Shown piece by piece: positions 8,955-18,904 of a stretch of 64,000 nt of DNA. Both the position numbers and the translations under genes were made by a program. A model generated the notes under the pieces. The model was given only the letters and a program-made list of their open reading frames with translations, was not told the DNA's origin and made no database searches. The stretch covers positions 2,418,001 through 2,482,000 of the forward strand of contig NZ_CP150241.1 of the NCBI RefSeq assembly GCF_037975235.1. The letters run 5' to 3'. Numbering within the stretch: the first letter of the stretch is position 1; each line of letters begins with the position of its first letter. This DNA comes from Paenibacillus sp. FSL R5-0341 (GTDB taxonomy: Bacteria > Bacillota > Bacilli > Paenibacillales > Paenibacillaceae).

Positions 8955-11535
8955 ACAGGAAAACAAGGATAAATTGCGAGTTTATGAATATGCGAAGTCC
9001 CTTAATATGAGTAGTAAAGAAATTATAACCATTCTTAAAAAGCTGGAAATTCCCGTAAACAATCATATGAGCGTCATGGAGAATGGTTCAGTCGGTAAGG
9101 TGGAACAATTTTTTAAAGATATAAAATCCACTGCGGCTTCGAAACAAGGCAACGATGCAAAACCAGTTGCTACTTCGGCAGTACGCAGTGACAAACCAGT
9201 GGACAGCAACAAGCCGGCCGGCGGAGTGAACACGCCGATTAGCAGTAACCCATCCGGTAGTCCCGTACAAACAAAAATACAACAGGAAAAGCAGGTAGGT
9301 ATGAACAATAGACCAAATTCCAACAATAACAATGGCACCCAAAGACCCAGCGGCCAAGACAGCCGCAACAGAACGAACTCTTCCCAAGGCTCAAGCCAAG
9401 GAGGACAATCAACTAACCGTCCAAGACCAGCTCAAGGTGGACAAAGCAGTACTGCATCCCGTCCGCAAGGATCGGGTCAACGTCCGAATAACAGCGGTGG
9501 CGGTCAAGTAAGAACTTCAGGACCTAACAGCGGTGGTAATACAGGTACTGGCGGCAACCGTAGTGGTGGCCAAGGTCAGAGCCAAGGACAAGGTCAAGGC
9601 CAACGTAGAAGCGGTCCAGGTGGTACTACTGGCAACAACAATGGTGGTAACCGTTCGAACAGCGGTGGCGGTGGACGTCGTTATGATGACAACCGTGGCG
9701 GCAACTTCCGTGGTAACCGTGGTGGCAAAAACAACCGCAACAGAAATCAACAACAGTACCAACAACGTGAGAAAATTGATAACACACCGAAGAAAATCAT
9801 CGTTCGTGGTGATATGACTGTTGGTGAAACAGCGAAGTTGCTCCATAAGGATGCTTCTGAAGTTATCAAAAAGCTCATCGCTATGGGCGTTATGGCAACA
9901 ATCAACCAAGAGCTTGATATCGAAACGATCCTTCTGCTTTCAGGTGAATTCGGTGTTGAGGTTGAAGTGAAGATTGTGCTTGAAGATGACCGTTTCGAAA
10001 CACTGGAAGAGAATGATGATGCTGCTGACTTGCAGGCTCGTCCACCAGTAGTTACGATCATGGGTCACGTTGACCATGGTAAAACGACTTTGCTTGATGC
10101 CATTCGTTCCACGAATGTAACAGGCGGCGAAGCAGGCGGAATTACGCAACATATCGGTGCATACCAAGTTGAAATCAACAACAAAAAAATTACGTTCCTG
10201 GATACTCCAGGTCATGAAGCGTTTACAGCGATGCGTGCACGTGGAGCACAGGTTACGGATATTACCATTATTGTCGTAGCTGCTGATGACGGTGTTATGC
10301 CACAAACAGTTGAGGCCATTAACCATGCCAAAGCTGCTGGGCTTCCGATTATCGTGGCTGTCAATAAAATCGACAAACCGGGTGCTGATCCGGATAAAGT
10401 AAAACAAGAATTAACTAATTATGAACTCGTTCCGGAAGAGTGGGGCGGAGATACCATCTTTGTTAACGTGTCAGCGAAGCAAAGAATGGGTCTGGAAGGT
10501 CTGCTTGAAATGATTCTGCTCGTAGCAGAAGTGAACGAATACAAAGCGAACCCGGACAAACGTGCCCGTGGTACAGTGATTGAAGCCGAGCTGGATAAAG
10601 GACGTGGCCCAGTTGCCCGTATCCTCGTACAGCACGGTACATTGAAAGTCGGAGATGCTTTCGTAGCAGGTAACTGCTTCGGTCGTGTCCGTGCGATGGT
10701 CAATGACAAAGGTCGCCGTCTGAAAGAAGCTGGACCTTCAACACCTGTAGAAATCACAGGTTTGACTGAAGTTCCAGGTGCGGGAGATCCATTCATGGTG
10801 TTTGAAGATGAGCGCAAAGCGCGTTCCATCGCTGACAAACGTGCGATTACGCAACGTGAATCCGATCTGGGTACACATACTCGTGTAACGTTGGATGATC
10901 TGTTCCAGCACATCAAAGATGGCGAGATCAAAGATCTGAACGTAATTATCAAAGGTGACGTACAAGGTTCGGTTGAAGCATTGAAAGGTTCCCTTGCGAA
11001 GATCGAAGTTGAAGGTGTGCGCGTGAAGATCATTCATAGCGGCGCTGGTGCAATCACTGAGTCCGACATCATTTTGGCTGCAGCATCCAATGCCATCGTG
11101 ATTGGTTTCAACGTTCGTCCTGATAATCAGGCGAAAGCAACTGCAGATCAAGAGCAAGTAGACATTCGTCTGCATCGCGTAATCTACAGTGTTATCGAAG
11201 AAATTGAACAAGCGATGAAAGGAATGCTTGATCCGATCTACAAAGAAAAAGTTATCGGTCATGCTGAAGTTCGTAGCACGTTCTCCATCAGTAAAGTGGG
11301 TACCATCGCTGGTTGTATGGTTACCTCGGGTAAAATTACGCGTTCTGCGGAAGCACGCCTGATTCGTGATGGCATCGTCCTTTACGAAGGTAAGCTGGAT
11401 TCCCTGAAACGTTACAAAGATGATGCCAAAGAAGTAGCCCAAGGCTACGAGTGCGGTATCACACTGGATAAATACAATGATCTCAAAGAGGGCGACGTTA
11501 TCGAAGCCTTCATTATGGAGACAGTACAACGATAA
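8947..11535 (+). CDS. infB: Translation initiation factor IF-2
   Basis: GTPase that brings initiator tRNA to the 30S subunit and promotes subunit joining. It has 862 residues. A first IF2-N module lies at about 5-55, followed by an Asn/Gly/Gln/Ser/Arg-rich disordered linker at about 85-275 and a second IF2-N module near 285-335. The G domain starts with [19 protein letters not shown] near 368 and shows [12 protein letters not shown] and SAK motifs, followed by domains II-IV. Translation starts at TTG 8947 eight bases after GGAGGTGG, inside the end of ylxQ. The long linker is strongly repetitive and is the most variable part of the protein. Confidence 0.98.
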   Translation: MSKQENKDKLRVYEYAKSLNMSSKEIITILKKLEIPVNNHMSVMENGSVGKVEQFFKDIKSTAASKQGNDAKPVATSAVRSDKPVDSNKPAGGVNTPISSNPSGSPVQTKIQQEKQVGMNNRPNSNNNNGTQRPSGQDSRNRTNSSQGSSQGGQSTNRPRPAQGGQSSTASRPQGSGQRPNNSGGGQVRTSGPNSGGNTGTGGNRSGGQGQSQGQGQGQRRSGPGGTTGNNNGGNRSNSGGGGRRYDDNRGGNFRGNRGGKNNRNRNQQQYQQREKIDNTPKKIIVRGDMTVGETAKLLHKDASEVIKKLIAMGVMATINQELDIETILLLSGEFGVEVEVKIVLEDDRFETLEENDDAADLQARPPVVTIMGHVDHGKTTLLDAIRSTNVTGGEAGGITQHIGAYQVEINNKKITFLDTPGHEAFTAMRARGAQVTDITIIVVAADDGVMPQTVEAINHAKAAGLPIIVAVNKIDKPGADPDKVKQELTNYELVPEEWGGDTIFVNVSAKQRMGLEGLLEMILLVAEVNEYKANPDKRARGTVIEAELDKGRGPVARILVQHGTLKVGDAFVAGNCFGRVRAMVNDKGRRLKEAGPSTPVEITGLTEVPGAGDPFMVFEDERKARSIADKRAITQRESDLGTHTRVTLDDLFQHIKDGEIKDLNVIIKGDVQGSVEALKGSLAKIEVEGVRVKIIHSGAGAITESDIILAAASNAIVIGFNVRPDNQAKATADQEQVDIRLHRVIYSVIEEIEQAMKGMLDPIYKEKVIGHAEVRSTFSISKVGTIAGCMVTSGKITRSAEARLIRDGIVLYEGKLDSLKRYKDDAKEVAQGYECGITLDKYNDLKEGDVIEAFIMETVQR

Positions 11536-11560
11536 GCAAGGAAGCATGAGGTGAACAACA

Positions 11561-11920
11561 ATGGCTAAGATTCGTACAGGTAGAGTGGGCGAGCAGATCA
11601 AGAAAGAATTGAGTCTGCTTATCCAGTCTGAACTGAAAGATCCACGTATCGGCTTTATTACCGTAACGGGAGTCGAAGTGACAGGAGACTTGTCGCAAGC
11701 CAAAGTTTATCTGAGTGTCTTCGGTGAACAGGAACAAAAAGATAACTCGCTCAAAGCATTGGCAAAAGCAAATGGATTTTTGCGTTCCGAGCTGGGCAAA
11801 CGTATTCGATTCCGTCATGTTCCCGAGTTGATATTCAAGATCGACGAATCAATCGCCTATGGCAGCCGAATTGAGAAGCTGCTTGGCGATATTGGTTCCG
11901 ACAAGAACGAATCCCAGTAA
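11561..11920 (+). CDS. rbfA: 30S ribosome-binding factor A
   Basis: Cold-shock-associated 16S rRNA maturation factor with a KH-like fold. The 119 residues start [18 protein letters not shown] and contain [20 protein letters not shown] and the conserved AKVYLSVFG strand, all typical of RbfA. The start ATG 11561 has an AGGTGA ribosome site. It lies 25 bases after infB. In B. subtilis ylxP sits between infB and rbfA; that gene is absent here. Confidence 0.96.
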   Translation: MAKIRTGRVGEQIKKELSLLIQSELKDPRIGFITVTGVEVTGDLSQAKVYLSVFGEQEQKDNSLKALAKANGFLRSELGKRIRFRHVPELIFKIDESIAYGSRIEKLLGDIGSDKNESQ

Positions 11921-11939
11921 CAGAATAGAGGAGACGGCA

Positions 11940-12917
11940 ATGCACACTTATGAACAGGCGCTCCAGGCCGGAAAGCAATTTCTGCTGGAGCATGATGATT
12001 ACCTGGTCGTGTCGCATGTACAGCCGGACGGTGACGCAGTCAGCTCGACGGTAACGGTGGGCTGGCTGCTGTCATGTCTGGGCAAGACATTCACGATGAT
12101 TAATGAAGGTGAAATTCCACAACGCATGCAATTTTTGTGGGAAGCCGGCAACATTGTGAACATGACCGAACAACCACCGCAGCGAAAATATAAAGCGGTT
12201 ATCTGTGTGGATTGTGCAGACTTTGCCAGAGTAGGCTTGACGCGTCATTATTTCGAAGAAGATGCTGTTATTTTGAATATTGATCATCACCCTACGAATG
12301 ACGCTTATGGTACAGTCAACATTATTAAGTCAGATGCTGCTGCAACGGCTGAAATTTTGTTCGATTTTCTTAACCTGTTCCAAGTAGCATGGGATAAAGA
12401 TGTTGCAACTGCAGTCTATACAGGATTGCTTACGGATACAGGCGGGTTTCGCTATGCCAATACCAGTCCAAATGTAATGACAACGGCCTCCAGATTGCTT
12501 GAACATGGCGTGGATGGACCCTATCTCGCCCAGACCTTGTTGGAGCAGGTGACTCTTCCACAAGTTCGGATTTTGAATCAAGCACTATCAAGCCTGAAGA
12601 TGACAGATGATGGCAAGATAGCCTGGGTTGTAATTACACCAGATGATATGGTCGCTTGCGGAGCAGCTAATGAAGATCTTGAAGGGGTAGTGAACTATCC
12701 GCGCAACATTCAGGGCGTGGAGGTTGGTATCTTTTTCAAAGTGATCAACGAGAGTGCCGTCAAGGTTTCTCTGCGTTCGGCTGGCAAGATTGATGTTGCT
12801 GCATTAGCACAGACCTTTGGTGGAGGCGGGCATGTTCTCGCAGCCGGATGTCGTCTGGAAGGTAGACTTGAAGATATTGTCGCAAAAGTACTGAAGCAGG
12901 TGAATGCACAATGGTAA
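11940..12917 (+). CDS. nrnA: Bifunctional oligoribonuclease / pAp phosphatase NrnA (DHH-DHHA1)
   Basis: Degrades 2-5 nt RNA fragments and dephosphorylates pAp. The 325-residue protein has the DHH phosphoesterase motifs SHVQPDGDAVSS (near residue 23), VDCADFARVG, IDHHPTND (near 108) and a D-T-G-G motif (GLLTDTGGFRY). The C-terminal DHHA1 signature FGGGGHVLAAGCR follows. ATG 11940 is preceded by GGAGACGGCA. It lies between rbfA and truB and overlaps truB by seven bases. B. subtilis keeps nrnA elsewhere, but this rbfA-nrnA-truB order is common in other Firmicutes. Confidence 0.95.
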   Translation: MHTYEQALQAGKQFLLEHDDYLVVSHVQPDGDAVSSTVTVGWLLSCLGKTFTMINEGEIPQRMQFLWEAGNIVNMTEQPPQRKYKAVICVDCADFARVGLTRHYFEEDAVILNIDHHPTNDAYGTVNIIKSDAAATAEILFDFLNLFQVAWDKDVATAVYTGLLTDTGGFRYANTSPNVMTTASRLLEHGVDGPYLAQTLLEQVTLPQVRILNQALSSLKMTDDGKIAWVVITPDDMVACGAANEDLEGVVNYPRNIQGVEVGIFFKVINESAVKVSLRSAGKIDVAALAQTFGGGGHVLAAGCRLEGRLEDIVAKVLKQVNAQW

Positions 12918-13834
12918 AGCCATTTGAAGGTATACTTCCGGTATATAAACCAGCGGGATTTACTTCTCATGATGTTGTAGCCAAAATGCGTCGCATTCTC
13001 AAGATGAAGCGCATTGGGCATACTGGCACACTAGACCCACAAGTTACAGGCGTTCTGCCACTCTGTCTTGGACGGGCGACACGCGTGGTGGAATACATGC
13101 AGGAGCTTCCGAAGGAATATCTGGCTACGCTCAGATTGGGATTGTCTACTGACACAGAGGATATGACAGGGGAAGTCATTGAGCGGTCTGAGACAACTGT
13201 GGAAGTAACACAGGAACAGGTTCAACAGGTGCTTGAGCAGTTTCTGGGTACGATCTCTCAAGTGCCACCCATGTATTCTGCGGTAAAGGTAGACGGCAAA
13301 CGTCTCTATGAGCTTGCTCGTGAAGGGAAAACGGTGGAGCGTAAGAGCCGTGAGGTCACAATCTATGAGCTTGAGCTTACAGGGATTGAGACTCATGGTG
13401 AGACGACCGATATATCCTTCCGGGCCTTGTGTTCAAAAGGTACCTATATTCGGACGTTGTGTGTAGACATTGGCCGACAACTTGGATATCCATCGACCAT
13501 GGTTCGACTTGAGCGTACAATATCAGCAGGTATATCTGCAGATCATTGTCTTCGTCTTGAAGAAGTGGAACAACTTATGGCCGATGGGACTTTGGCGGAG
13601 GCGCTGATTCCTGTTGACGAGGCTATTGCTTCAATTCCAGCCCACAAGGTTGGGGAAGAACAGGCCAAAGGAGCACTTCAAGGTCAGAAACTGTCTGCAC
13701 GTCTTCTGGAACCGCCCGTGGAGCAACCTGGTTTGCTGAGGTTGTATGCTCAAGACGGTACGTTTCTGGGGATATTTGAACGGGATGAGCTAAAACCAAC
13801 GGTGAGGGCAGTTAAAGTCTTTTTGCCGGAATAA
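12911..13834 (+). CDS. truB: tRNA pseudouridine(55) synthase TruB
   Basis: Makes pseudouridine 55 in the T-loop of tRNAs. The 307-residue protein has the N-terminal signature GILPVYKPAGFTSHDVV and the catalytic motif GHTGTLDPQVTGVLPLC with the nucleophilic Asp near residue 40. The TruB SSKGTYIRTL-type motif appears as CSKGTYIRTLC, and a C-terminal PUA-like region follows. The start overlaps the end of nrnA (ATG 12911), so translation is coupled. Confidence 0.97.
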   Translation: MVKPFEGILPVYKPAGFTSHDVVAKMRRILKMKRIGHTGTLDPQVTGVLPLCLGRATRVVEYMQELPKEYLATLRLGLSTDTEDMTGEVIERSETTVEVTQEQVQQVLEQFLGTISQVPPMYSAVKVDGKRLYELAREGKTVERKSREVTIYELELTGIETHGETTDISFRALCSKGTYIRTLCVDIGRQLGYPSTMVRLERTISAGISADHCLRLEEVEQLMADGTLAEALIPVDEAIASIPAHKVGEEQAKGALQGQKLSARLLEPPVEQPGLLRLYAQDGTFLGIFERDELKPTVRAVKVFLPE

Positions 13835-13904
13835 AGAGGTCTCGGGCTTGGAGTTGTGGTGATGCTCAAGTCTGGCCTATCAAGTGAAATGCAGGTGAAT
13901 GATT

Positions 13905-14843
13905 GTGAAAACCGTAATGCTAACCTATCCGCAGACGTTACATTCGACTGAGCTGAGCACACTGCCCCAAGTGCTCGCGATTGGTCAATTTGACGGACTG
14001 CATCTCGGACATGCAAGTGTCATTTTATCAGCTGTCCGCATTGCACGGGAAACGGGCATGCAGGCAGCGGTCATGACCTTTCATCCACATCCGAAGGAAG
14101 TTATGCGCAAAGGGGATTACGAGGGTTATTTAACTCCCTTGAGAGATAAAGAAGACATCTTGGCAGGAATGGGCGTTGATGTGCTCTATGTGGTGGAGTT
14201 CAATGAAGACTTCTCCCGGTTGACGCCGCAACAATTCGTACATGACCTGTTGATTCCTCTTCAGACAAGAACAGCGGTGGTTGGTTTTGACTTCCGTTTC
14301 GGTCACAAGGGTGCAGGAGATGAGCAGCTTCTTCGTACATTGGGAGAAGGAGACATGACGGTGGAGACCGTTCCTCCTTTCCTGTTAAATGGTGAAAAAG
14401 TGAGCAGTTCTCTCATTCGTGGTCTGTTGAAGCGCGGGGAGATGGATGAGGCCAGTCAGTGGCTTGGCCGACCTTACAGCATCAGAGGAACCGTCATTCA
14501 CGGGGAGAAGCGTGGACGAACCATTGGATTTCCGACAGCCAACCTTGAACTCACGGATCATTACGTTACACCATCGAAGGGTGTCTACGCTGTTCGTGTG
14601 CAGCATGGTGAACAGGAACTGCATGGCGTAATGAATCTTGGCGTGAAACCTACGTTTCACGAAAACGGGATGAAACCTACGTTTGAAGTGCACCTGCTTG
14701 ATTTTGATGGACACTTGTATGACCAGGAACTAAAGGTTGAGCTCGTTCACTATATTCGTGCAGAACGCAAGTTTGACTCGATTGATGCATTAATTAGCCA
14801 GATTCGTGAAGATGCATTGACTGCCGGCCGCCTGTTATCTTAA
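13905..14843 (+). CDS. ribF: Bifunctional riboflavin kinase / FAD synthetase
   Basis: Converts riboflavin to FMN and FMN to FAD. The N-terminal FAD synthetase half shows GQFDGLHLGHASVI (near residue 28) and FDFRFGHKGAG. The C-terminal flavokinase half shows GTVIHGEKRGRTIGFPTANL (near 190). GTG 13905 (VKTVMLTYPQ) is seven bases after AGGTG and matches the usual N-terminus; ATG 13899 two codons earlier is possible. At 312 residues it has the normal family length. It is the last gene of the operon that begins with rimP and is followed by a fresh promoter for rpsO. Confidence 0.95.
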   Translation: MKTVMLTYPQTLHSTELSTLPQVLAIGQFDGLHLGHASVILSAVRIARETGMQAAVMTFHPHPKEVMRKGDYEGYLTPLRDKEDILAGMGVDVLYVVEFNEDFSRLTPQQFVHDLLIPLQTRTAVVGFDFRFGHKGAGDEQLLRTLGEGDMTVETVPPFLLNGEKVSSSLIRGLLKRGEMDEASQWLGRPYSIRGTVIHGEKRGRTIGFPTANLELTDHYVTPSKGVYAVRVQHGEQELHGVMNLGVKPTFHENGMKPTFEVHLLDFDGHLYDQELKVELVHYIRAERKFDSIDALISQIREDALTAGRLLS

Positions 14844-14870
14844 GGTTCTGGATTAAATGCATGTTTACAT

Positions 14871-14899
14871 TTACTTTAACTAGGCAATTATGATATACT
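14871..14899 (+). promoter_or_regulatory. Sigma-A promoter (extended -10) of rpsO
   Basis: TATACT at 14894-14899 with an extended TG one base upstream (14891-14892), and TTACTT 17 bases further up (14871-14876). Confidence 0.6.
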
Positions 14900-14906
14900 G
14901 TACTAC

Positions 14907-15001
14907 GTTGTCGATTGAGACAACATTAACCTTGGCTTGGTTGCTTGCTCTCACCGGCGGTGACGAGGCTAATGGCGATTATATTGAAGGAGGTGAACAG
15001 G
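14907..15001 (+). promoter_or_regulatory. Structured rpsO leader, possible S15 autoregulatory region
   Basis: Two hairpins stand before the rpsO ribosome site: GTTGTC/GACAAC (14907-14924) and TCACC-GGC-GGTGA (14951-14963), then GAAGGAGGTGAACAGG. Ribosomal protein S15 represses its own mRNA through leader structures in several bacteria. That this leader does so is inference. Confidence 0.5.
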
Positions 15002-15271
15002 ATGGCATTGACTCAAGAACGTAAACAACAACTGATCGACGAGCACAAAACTCATGAGTCCGATACAGGATCTCCAGAGGTGCAAGTTGCTATCCTTACG
15101 GAAAACATCAGAAGTTTGACAGACCACTTGCGTACGCATAAGAAAGACCACCACTCACGTCGTGGACTTTTGAAAATGGTAGGTCAACGTCGTAAGCTTT
15201 TGGCTTACGTGAAAAACAAAGATGTTAAACGTTACAGCGCGCTGATCGAAAAACTCGGATTGCGTCGTTAA
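15002..15271 (+). CDS. rpsO: 30S ribosomal protein S15
   Basis: Primary 16S rRNA-binding protein of the 30S platform. The 89 residues are the standard length: [20 protein letters not shown], then [16 protein letters not shown], the rRNA-binding [11 protein letters not shown] loop ([19 protein letters not shown]), and the C-terminus LGLRR. ATG 15002 has the strong site GAAGGAGGTG. As in most bacteria it precedes pnp, from which it is separated by a terminator-like hairpin. Confidence 0.98.
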   Translation: MALTQERKQQLIDEHKTHESDTGSPEVQVAILTENIRSLTDHLRTHKKDHHSRRGLLKMVGQRRKLLAYVKNKDVKRYSALIEKLGLRR

Positions 15272-15293
15272 TTATCGTACATGTTTTCAAAAC

Positions 15294-15360
15294 CAACCTG
15301 GCTGTTATCCGTCATTCTTTTGTCTAAAAGGACAAGCGGAACCTACAGCCGGGTTGTTTT
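15294..15360 (+). terminator. Terminator/attenuator between rpsO and pnp
   Basis: CAACCTGGCTGT (15294-15305) pairs over 12 bp, with one G-T, with ACAGCCGGGTTG (15345-15356), then TTTT. The loop itself contains a small CTTTT/AAAAG hairpin. The T run is short, so read-through into pnp is likely. Confidence 0.75.
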
Positions 15361-15530
15361 GTAGATGAACATGTTGCCATATATTTGTAGATGGGGCTCC
15401 GTGAGGAGCTTTTGTTGTGCAGGTTAGCATGTTGCAAGATCTATACATAGCTAATGAATGCAGGACAAGCAGGAAATACTGTGAGAATGCAGAATCCATT
15501 GAATTAGGAACGAATAAAAGGAGGGGTTTC

Positions 15531-17633
15531 ATGGAACAGCGTGTTGATATGCAGCTTGGTGGAAGAAAGCTTACGCTTGAGACCGGGCGTTTGGCCAAGC
15601 AGGCTAATGCTGCCGTTAAGGTAACATACGGGGATACCGTTGTATTGTGTACCGTGACAGCATCAAGCGAGCCGAAAGATCTGGACTTTTTCCCACTAAC
15701 GGTAAACTATGAAGAAAGATTGTACGCCGTAGGTAAAATCCCCGGTGGATTTATTAAACGTGAAGGCAGACCTAGTGAGAAAGCTATTCTCTCAAGCCGT
15801 CTGACAGACCGTCCAATTCGTCCATTGTTCCCGGAAGGCTTCCGGAATGATGTACAAGTTCTGAATATCGTTATGAGTGTGGACCAGGATTGCGAACCAC
15901 AAATCGCTGCAATGATCGGTACATCTGCTGCACTGAGCATCTCGGATGTTCCATTTAGCGGACCGATTGGTGGCGTGAAAGTTGGACGTATCGATGGCGA
16001 GTTCATCATTAATCCAACGATTGCACAGCTCGAAGTAAGTGAGCTTGAGCTGGTAGTTGCAGGAACCAAGGATGCCATCATGATGGTAGAGGCTGAAGCA
16101 AACGAATTACCGGAAGAAGTAATGCTTGAAGCAATCATGTTTGGACATGATGAGATCAAAAACATTGTTGCGGTAATCGAACAACTCGTGCAAGTGGCTG
16201 GTAAAGAAAAAATGGCTGTTAAATTGCATGCCGTTAACGCTGAAGTCAACAGCAGTGTGCGTGATTTCGCAAGTGCTCGTCTGGTTGAAGCCGTTAAAAT
16301 TGCCGAGAAGCATGCTCGTCAAGATGCGATCGATGTAGTGAATGACGAAACGGTTGCTCACTTCGAAGAGAAATATATTGAGAGTCCTGAATTGCTCAAA
16401 GACGTGAAGGAAGTTCTGCACGATATCGTTAAAGAAGAAGTGCGCCGTCTGATCACGCATGATAAAGTTCGTCCGGATGGACGTGGACTTGCTGAGATTC
16501 GTCCAATTGAATGTGATACTTCCCTGTTGCCACGTACGCACGGTTCAGGTTTGTTCACACGTGGTCAAACGCAAGCACTTAGCATCTGTACACTTGGTGC
16601 ACTGGGCGATGTTCAGATTTTGGACGGAATCAGCCTTGAAGAAACGAAACGTTTCATGCATCATTATAACTTCCCACCATTCAGCGTAGGTGAAGCTCGT
16701 CCATTGCGTGCGCCAGGCCGTCGTGAAATCGGACATGGTGCTCTGGGTGAGCGTGCTCTTTCCAAAGTCATCCCTTCCGAAACAGATTTCCCATACACGA
16801 TTCGTTTGGTATCTGAAGTTCTGGAATCCAACGGTTCAACTTCCCAGGCAAGTATCTGTGCCAGCACTTTGGCGATGATGGATGCAGGTGTACCTATCAA
16901 AGCTCCAGTTGCGGGTGTAGCTATGGGTCTGATCAAAGACGGAGATCATGTATCCATTCTGAGTGATATTCAAGGTATGGAAGATCACCTGGGTGACATG
17001 GACTTCAAAGTAGCCGGAACACCTGAAGGTGTAACTGCAATTCAAATGGACATCAAAATTGATGGTATCGATCGTCAAATTTTGTCTGAAGCCTTGGCTC
17101 AAGCCAAAGAAGGTCGTTTGCACATCTTGAGCAAAATGACTGAAGTGATGAATACTCCACGTGAGCAGTTATCACAATATGCGCCTAAAATTACAACGAT
17201 GCATATCAATCCGGACAAGATCCGTGATGTGATCGGTGCAGGTGGTAAAATTATCAATAAAATCATCGAAGAAACCGGTGTTAAAATTGATATTGAACAG
17301 GATGGACGTGTCTTTATCGCTTCTTCCAACCAGGATATGAATGATAAAGCCAAATCGATCATCGAAGGTATTGTGCGTGAAGTACTGGTAGGCGAGATTT
17401 ATGTCGGTAAAGTAAAACGCGTTGAGAAATTCGGTGCATTCGTTGAAGTTCTTCCGAACAAAGAAGGCCTGGTACACATCTCACAACTGTCAACAGAACG
17501 TGTTGCCAAAGTGGAAGATGTTGTAGCCATTGGTGATTCCATTACGGTAAAAGTTACGGAAATTGACCCACAAGGTCGTATTAACTTGTCCCGCAAAGCA
17601 GTTTTGACTGCTGAAGCTCCGGCTCAATCCTAG
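15531..17633 (+). CDS. pnp: Polyribonucleotide nucleotidyltransferase (PNPase)
   Basis: Phosphorolytic 3'-5' exoribonuclease of the RNA degradation machinery. It has 700 residues: a first RNase PH domain ([20 protein letters not shown] near residue 35), an alpha-helical linker, a second catalytic RNase PH domain ([16 protein letters not shown] near 330, and [19 protein letters not shown]), a KH domain from about 558 ([19 protein letters not shown]) and an S1 domain at about 620-690 ([16 protein letters not shown]). ATG 15531 follows AAAAGGAGGGG; an in-frame GTG at 15417 would add 38 unlikely residues. Confidence 0.98.
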   Translation: MEQRVDMQLGGRKLTLETGRLAKQANAAVKVTYGDTVVLCTVTASSEPKDLDFFPLTVNYEERLYAVGKIPGGFIKREGRPSEKAILSSRLTDRPIRPLFPEGFRNDVQVLNIVMSVDQDCEPQIAAMIGTSAALSISDVPFSGPIGGVKVGRIDGEFIINPTIAQLEVSELELVVAGTKDAIMMVEAEANELPEEVMLEAIMFGHDEIKNIVAVIEQLVQVAGKEKMAVKLHAVNAEVNSSVRDFASARLVEAVKIAEKHARQDAIDVVNDETVAHFEEKYIESPELLKDVKEVLHDIVKEEVRRLITHDKVRPDGRGLAEIRPIECDTSLLPRTHGSGLFTRGQTQALSICTLGALGDVQILDGISLEETKRFMHHYNFPPFSVGEARPLRAPGRREIGHGALGERALSKVIPSETDFPYTIRLVSEVLESNGSTSQASICASTLAMMDAGVPIKAPVAGVAMGLIKDGDHVSILSDIQGMEDHLGDMDFKVAGTPEGVTAIQMDIKIDGIDRQILSEALAQAKEGRLHILSKMTEVMNTPREQLSQYAPKITTMHINPDKIRDVIGAGGKIINKIIEETGVKIDIEQDGRVFIASSNQDMNDKAKSIIEGIVREVLVGEIYVGKVKRVEKFGAFVEVLPNKEGLVHISQLSTERVAKVEDVVAIGDSITVKVTEIDPQGRINLSRKAVLTAEAPAQS

Positions 17634-17674
17634 GATACCGAAGCGACAGGTTATAAATTGGATATATTGAATGA

Positions 17675-17707
17675 AGAGACAGAATGTGAATTTCTGGCTC
17701 TTTTTTT
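17675..17707 (+). terminator. Terminator after pnp
   Basis: AGAG-A-CAGAA pairs with TTCTG-G-CTCT (one internal mismatch) and is followed by seven T. It separates pnp from the sporulation unit that follows. Confidence 0.75.
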
Positions 17708-17751
17708 AACGTTTAAATACGTAAAGCAAGGATGGAATCATGGCTTTCTAT

Positions 17752-17780
17752 TCATATTTTCGCCCTTGTCCTCATATGAT
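17752..17780 (+). promoter_or_regulatory. Candidate sigma-E promoter of ylxY
   Basis: TCATATT (17752-17758), a perfect match to the sigma-E -35 KMATATT, stands 14 bases before CATATGAT (17773-17780), close to the -10 consensus CATACAMT. The predicted start lies about 20-25 bases before the GTG of ylxY. This fits mother-cell expression early in sporulation. Confidence 0.65.
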
Positions 17781-17809
17781 GGGGACAAAGACGGCGGGAG
17801 GATGGAGCT

Positions 17810-18805
17810 GTGGGAAACCAATCCAAAAAACTGGCGGCTGTTCTGGCGGGTGTGACTGCGGTCATATTGATCGGACAAGTTGGCAGTGTACGTACATACA
17901 TTACGGAGATCCGTGATGGGCCAGGTACGCAAAATGCTTTTGACATGTTCAAGGAAGCAACGGGAGAAGATGCGCTGTTGTCGGCGATTCGGGATAAAGC
18001 GGCTGAAACGAAAATTGCTCCGGTGAATGCCCGAGTGGATCGGGTATGGAAAGCCATCCCTGGTTATAATGGCATCGAGATTGATGTGGAAGCGACATAC
18101 CGTAAGGCGCTAAGTGGAACGTTGAATACTAAAATTGCTTATGTCTACCGTCAGATTGAGCCGGAGATTCAGCTTAAAGATTTGGGAGCACATCCGATCT
18201 ATCGGGGGAATGCAAGCAAGCCGATGGTTTCTTTTATGATTAATGTGGCTTGGGGGAACGAATATATTATACCGATGCTGGATACGCTCGATGCCGCGAA
18301 AGTGAAGGCCACGTTTTTTCTGGATGGAAGCTGGTTAAGTAAAAACGTTGAGCTGGCCAAGGAAATTCAGAAGCGTGGACATGAGTTGTCCAATCATGCG
18401 TATTCTCACCCTAACATGAGTCGATTGAGCGCAGAACGGGCCAAGCTGGAAATTAGTAAAACCCAGGATCTGCTGCATAAAACACTTGGTGTGGATAATC
18501 GTTGGTTTGCTCCGCCTTCCGGTGACTTTAATCAAAAGACCGTAGATATTGCTTCTTCCATGGGACTGCAAACCGTATTATGGACAGTAGATACGGTGGA
18601 TTGGCGTAAACCAAGCTCAGATGCCGTTGTTGCCAAAATTGCGAAAAATACCGAGGCCGGCACGTTAATTCTAATGCACCCCACAGCTGCTTCTTCCGGA
18701 GCTCTAAAGGGTATGATTCAGTCCATACGGGCCAAAGGTCTGGTGCTCGGAACCGTAAGTGAGACGTTGTCTTCGGAACGTGTAATTGCGCCTGCGGTTG
18801 AGTGA
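17810..18805 (+). CDS. ylxY: YlxY-type polysaccharide deacetylase-like protein, probably exported
   Basis: 331 residues with an N-terminal signal/anchor segment (LAAVLAGVTAVILIGQVGSV, residues 8-27) and a NodB-fold domain from about residue 140. The first NodB motif, normally TFDDG, reads SFMINVAWGNEY, so the metal/catalytic Asp pair is missing. The second motif is present (NHAYSHPNMS), as is the APPSGDFN segment. Activity is therefore doubtful or altered. GTG 17810 follows GGGAGG. A sigma-E-like promoter lies immediately upstream and mlpA follows, as in B. subtilis (ylxY-mlpA), which suggests a sporulation role. The precise substrate is unknown. Confidence 0.88.
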   Translation: MGNQSKKLAAVLAGVTAVILIGQVGSVRTYITEIRDGPGTQNAFDMFKEATGEDALLSAIRDKAAETKIAPVNARVDRVWKAIPGYNGIEIDVEATYRKALSGTLNTKIAYVYRQIEPEIQLKDLGAHPIYRGNASKPMVSFMINVAWGNEYIIPMLDTLDAAKVKATFFLDGSWLSKNVELAKEIQKRGHELSNHAYSHPNMSRLSAERAKLEISKTQDLLHKTLGVDNRWFAPPSGDFNQKTVDIASSMGLQTVLWTVDTVDWRKPSSDAVVAKIAKNTEAGTLILMHPTAASSGALKGMIQSIRAKGLVLGTVSETLSSERVIAPAVE

Positions 18806-18904
18806 ACGTTGTTTTTTTGTTAATATCAAAAAGTTGGAACCAAATGTCGATTTCAATTGGAAGATTGAGATCAAGGCAATTATAGAGATGTAGGAGGGCC
18901 AACC

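Noticed and set aside
10738-11703. 321-codon minus-strand frame across the end of infB and rbfA
   Set aside because: Covers two conserved genes; composition is typical of a complement frame.
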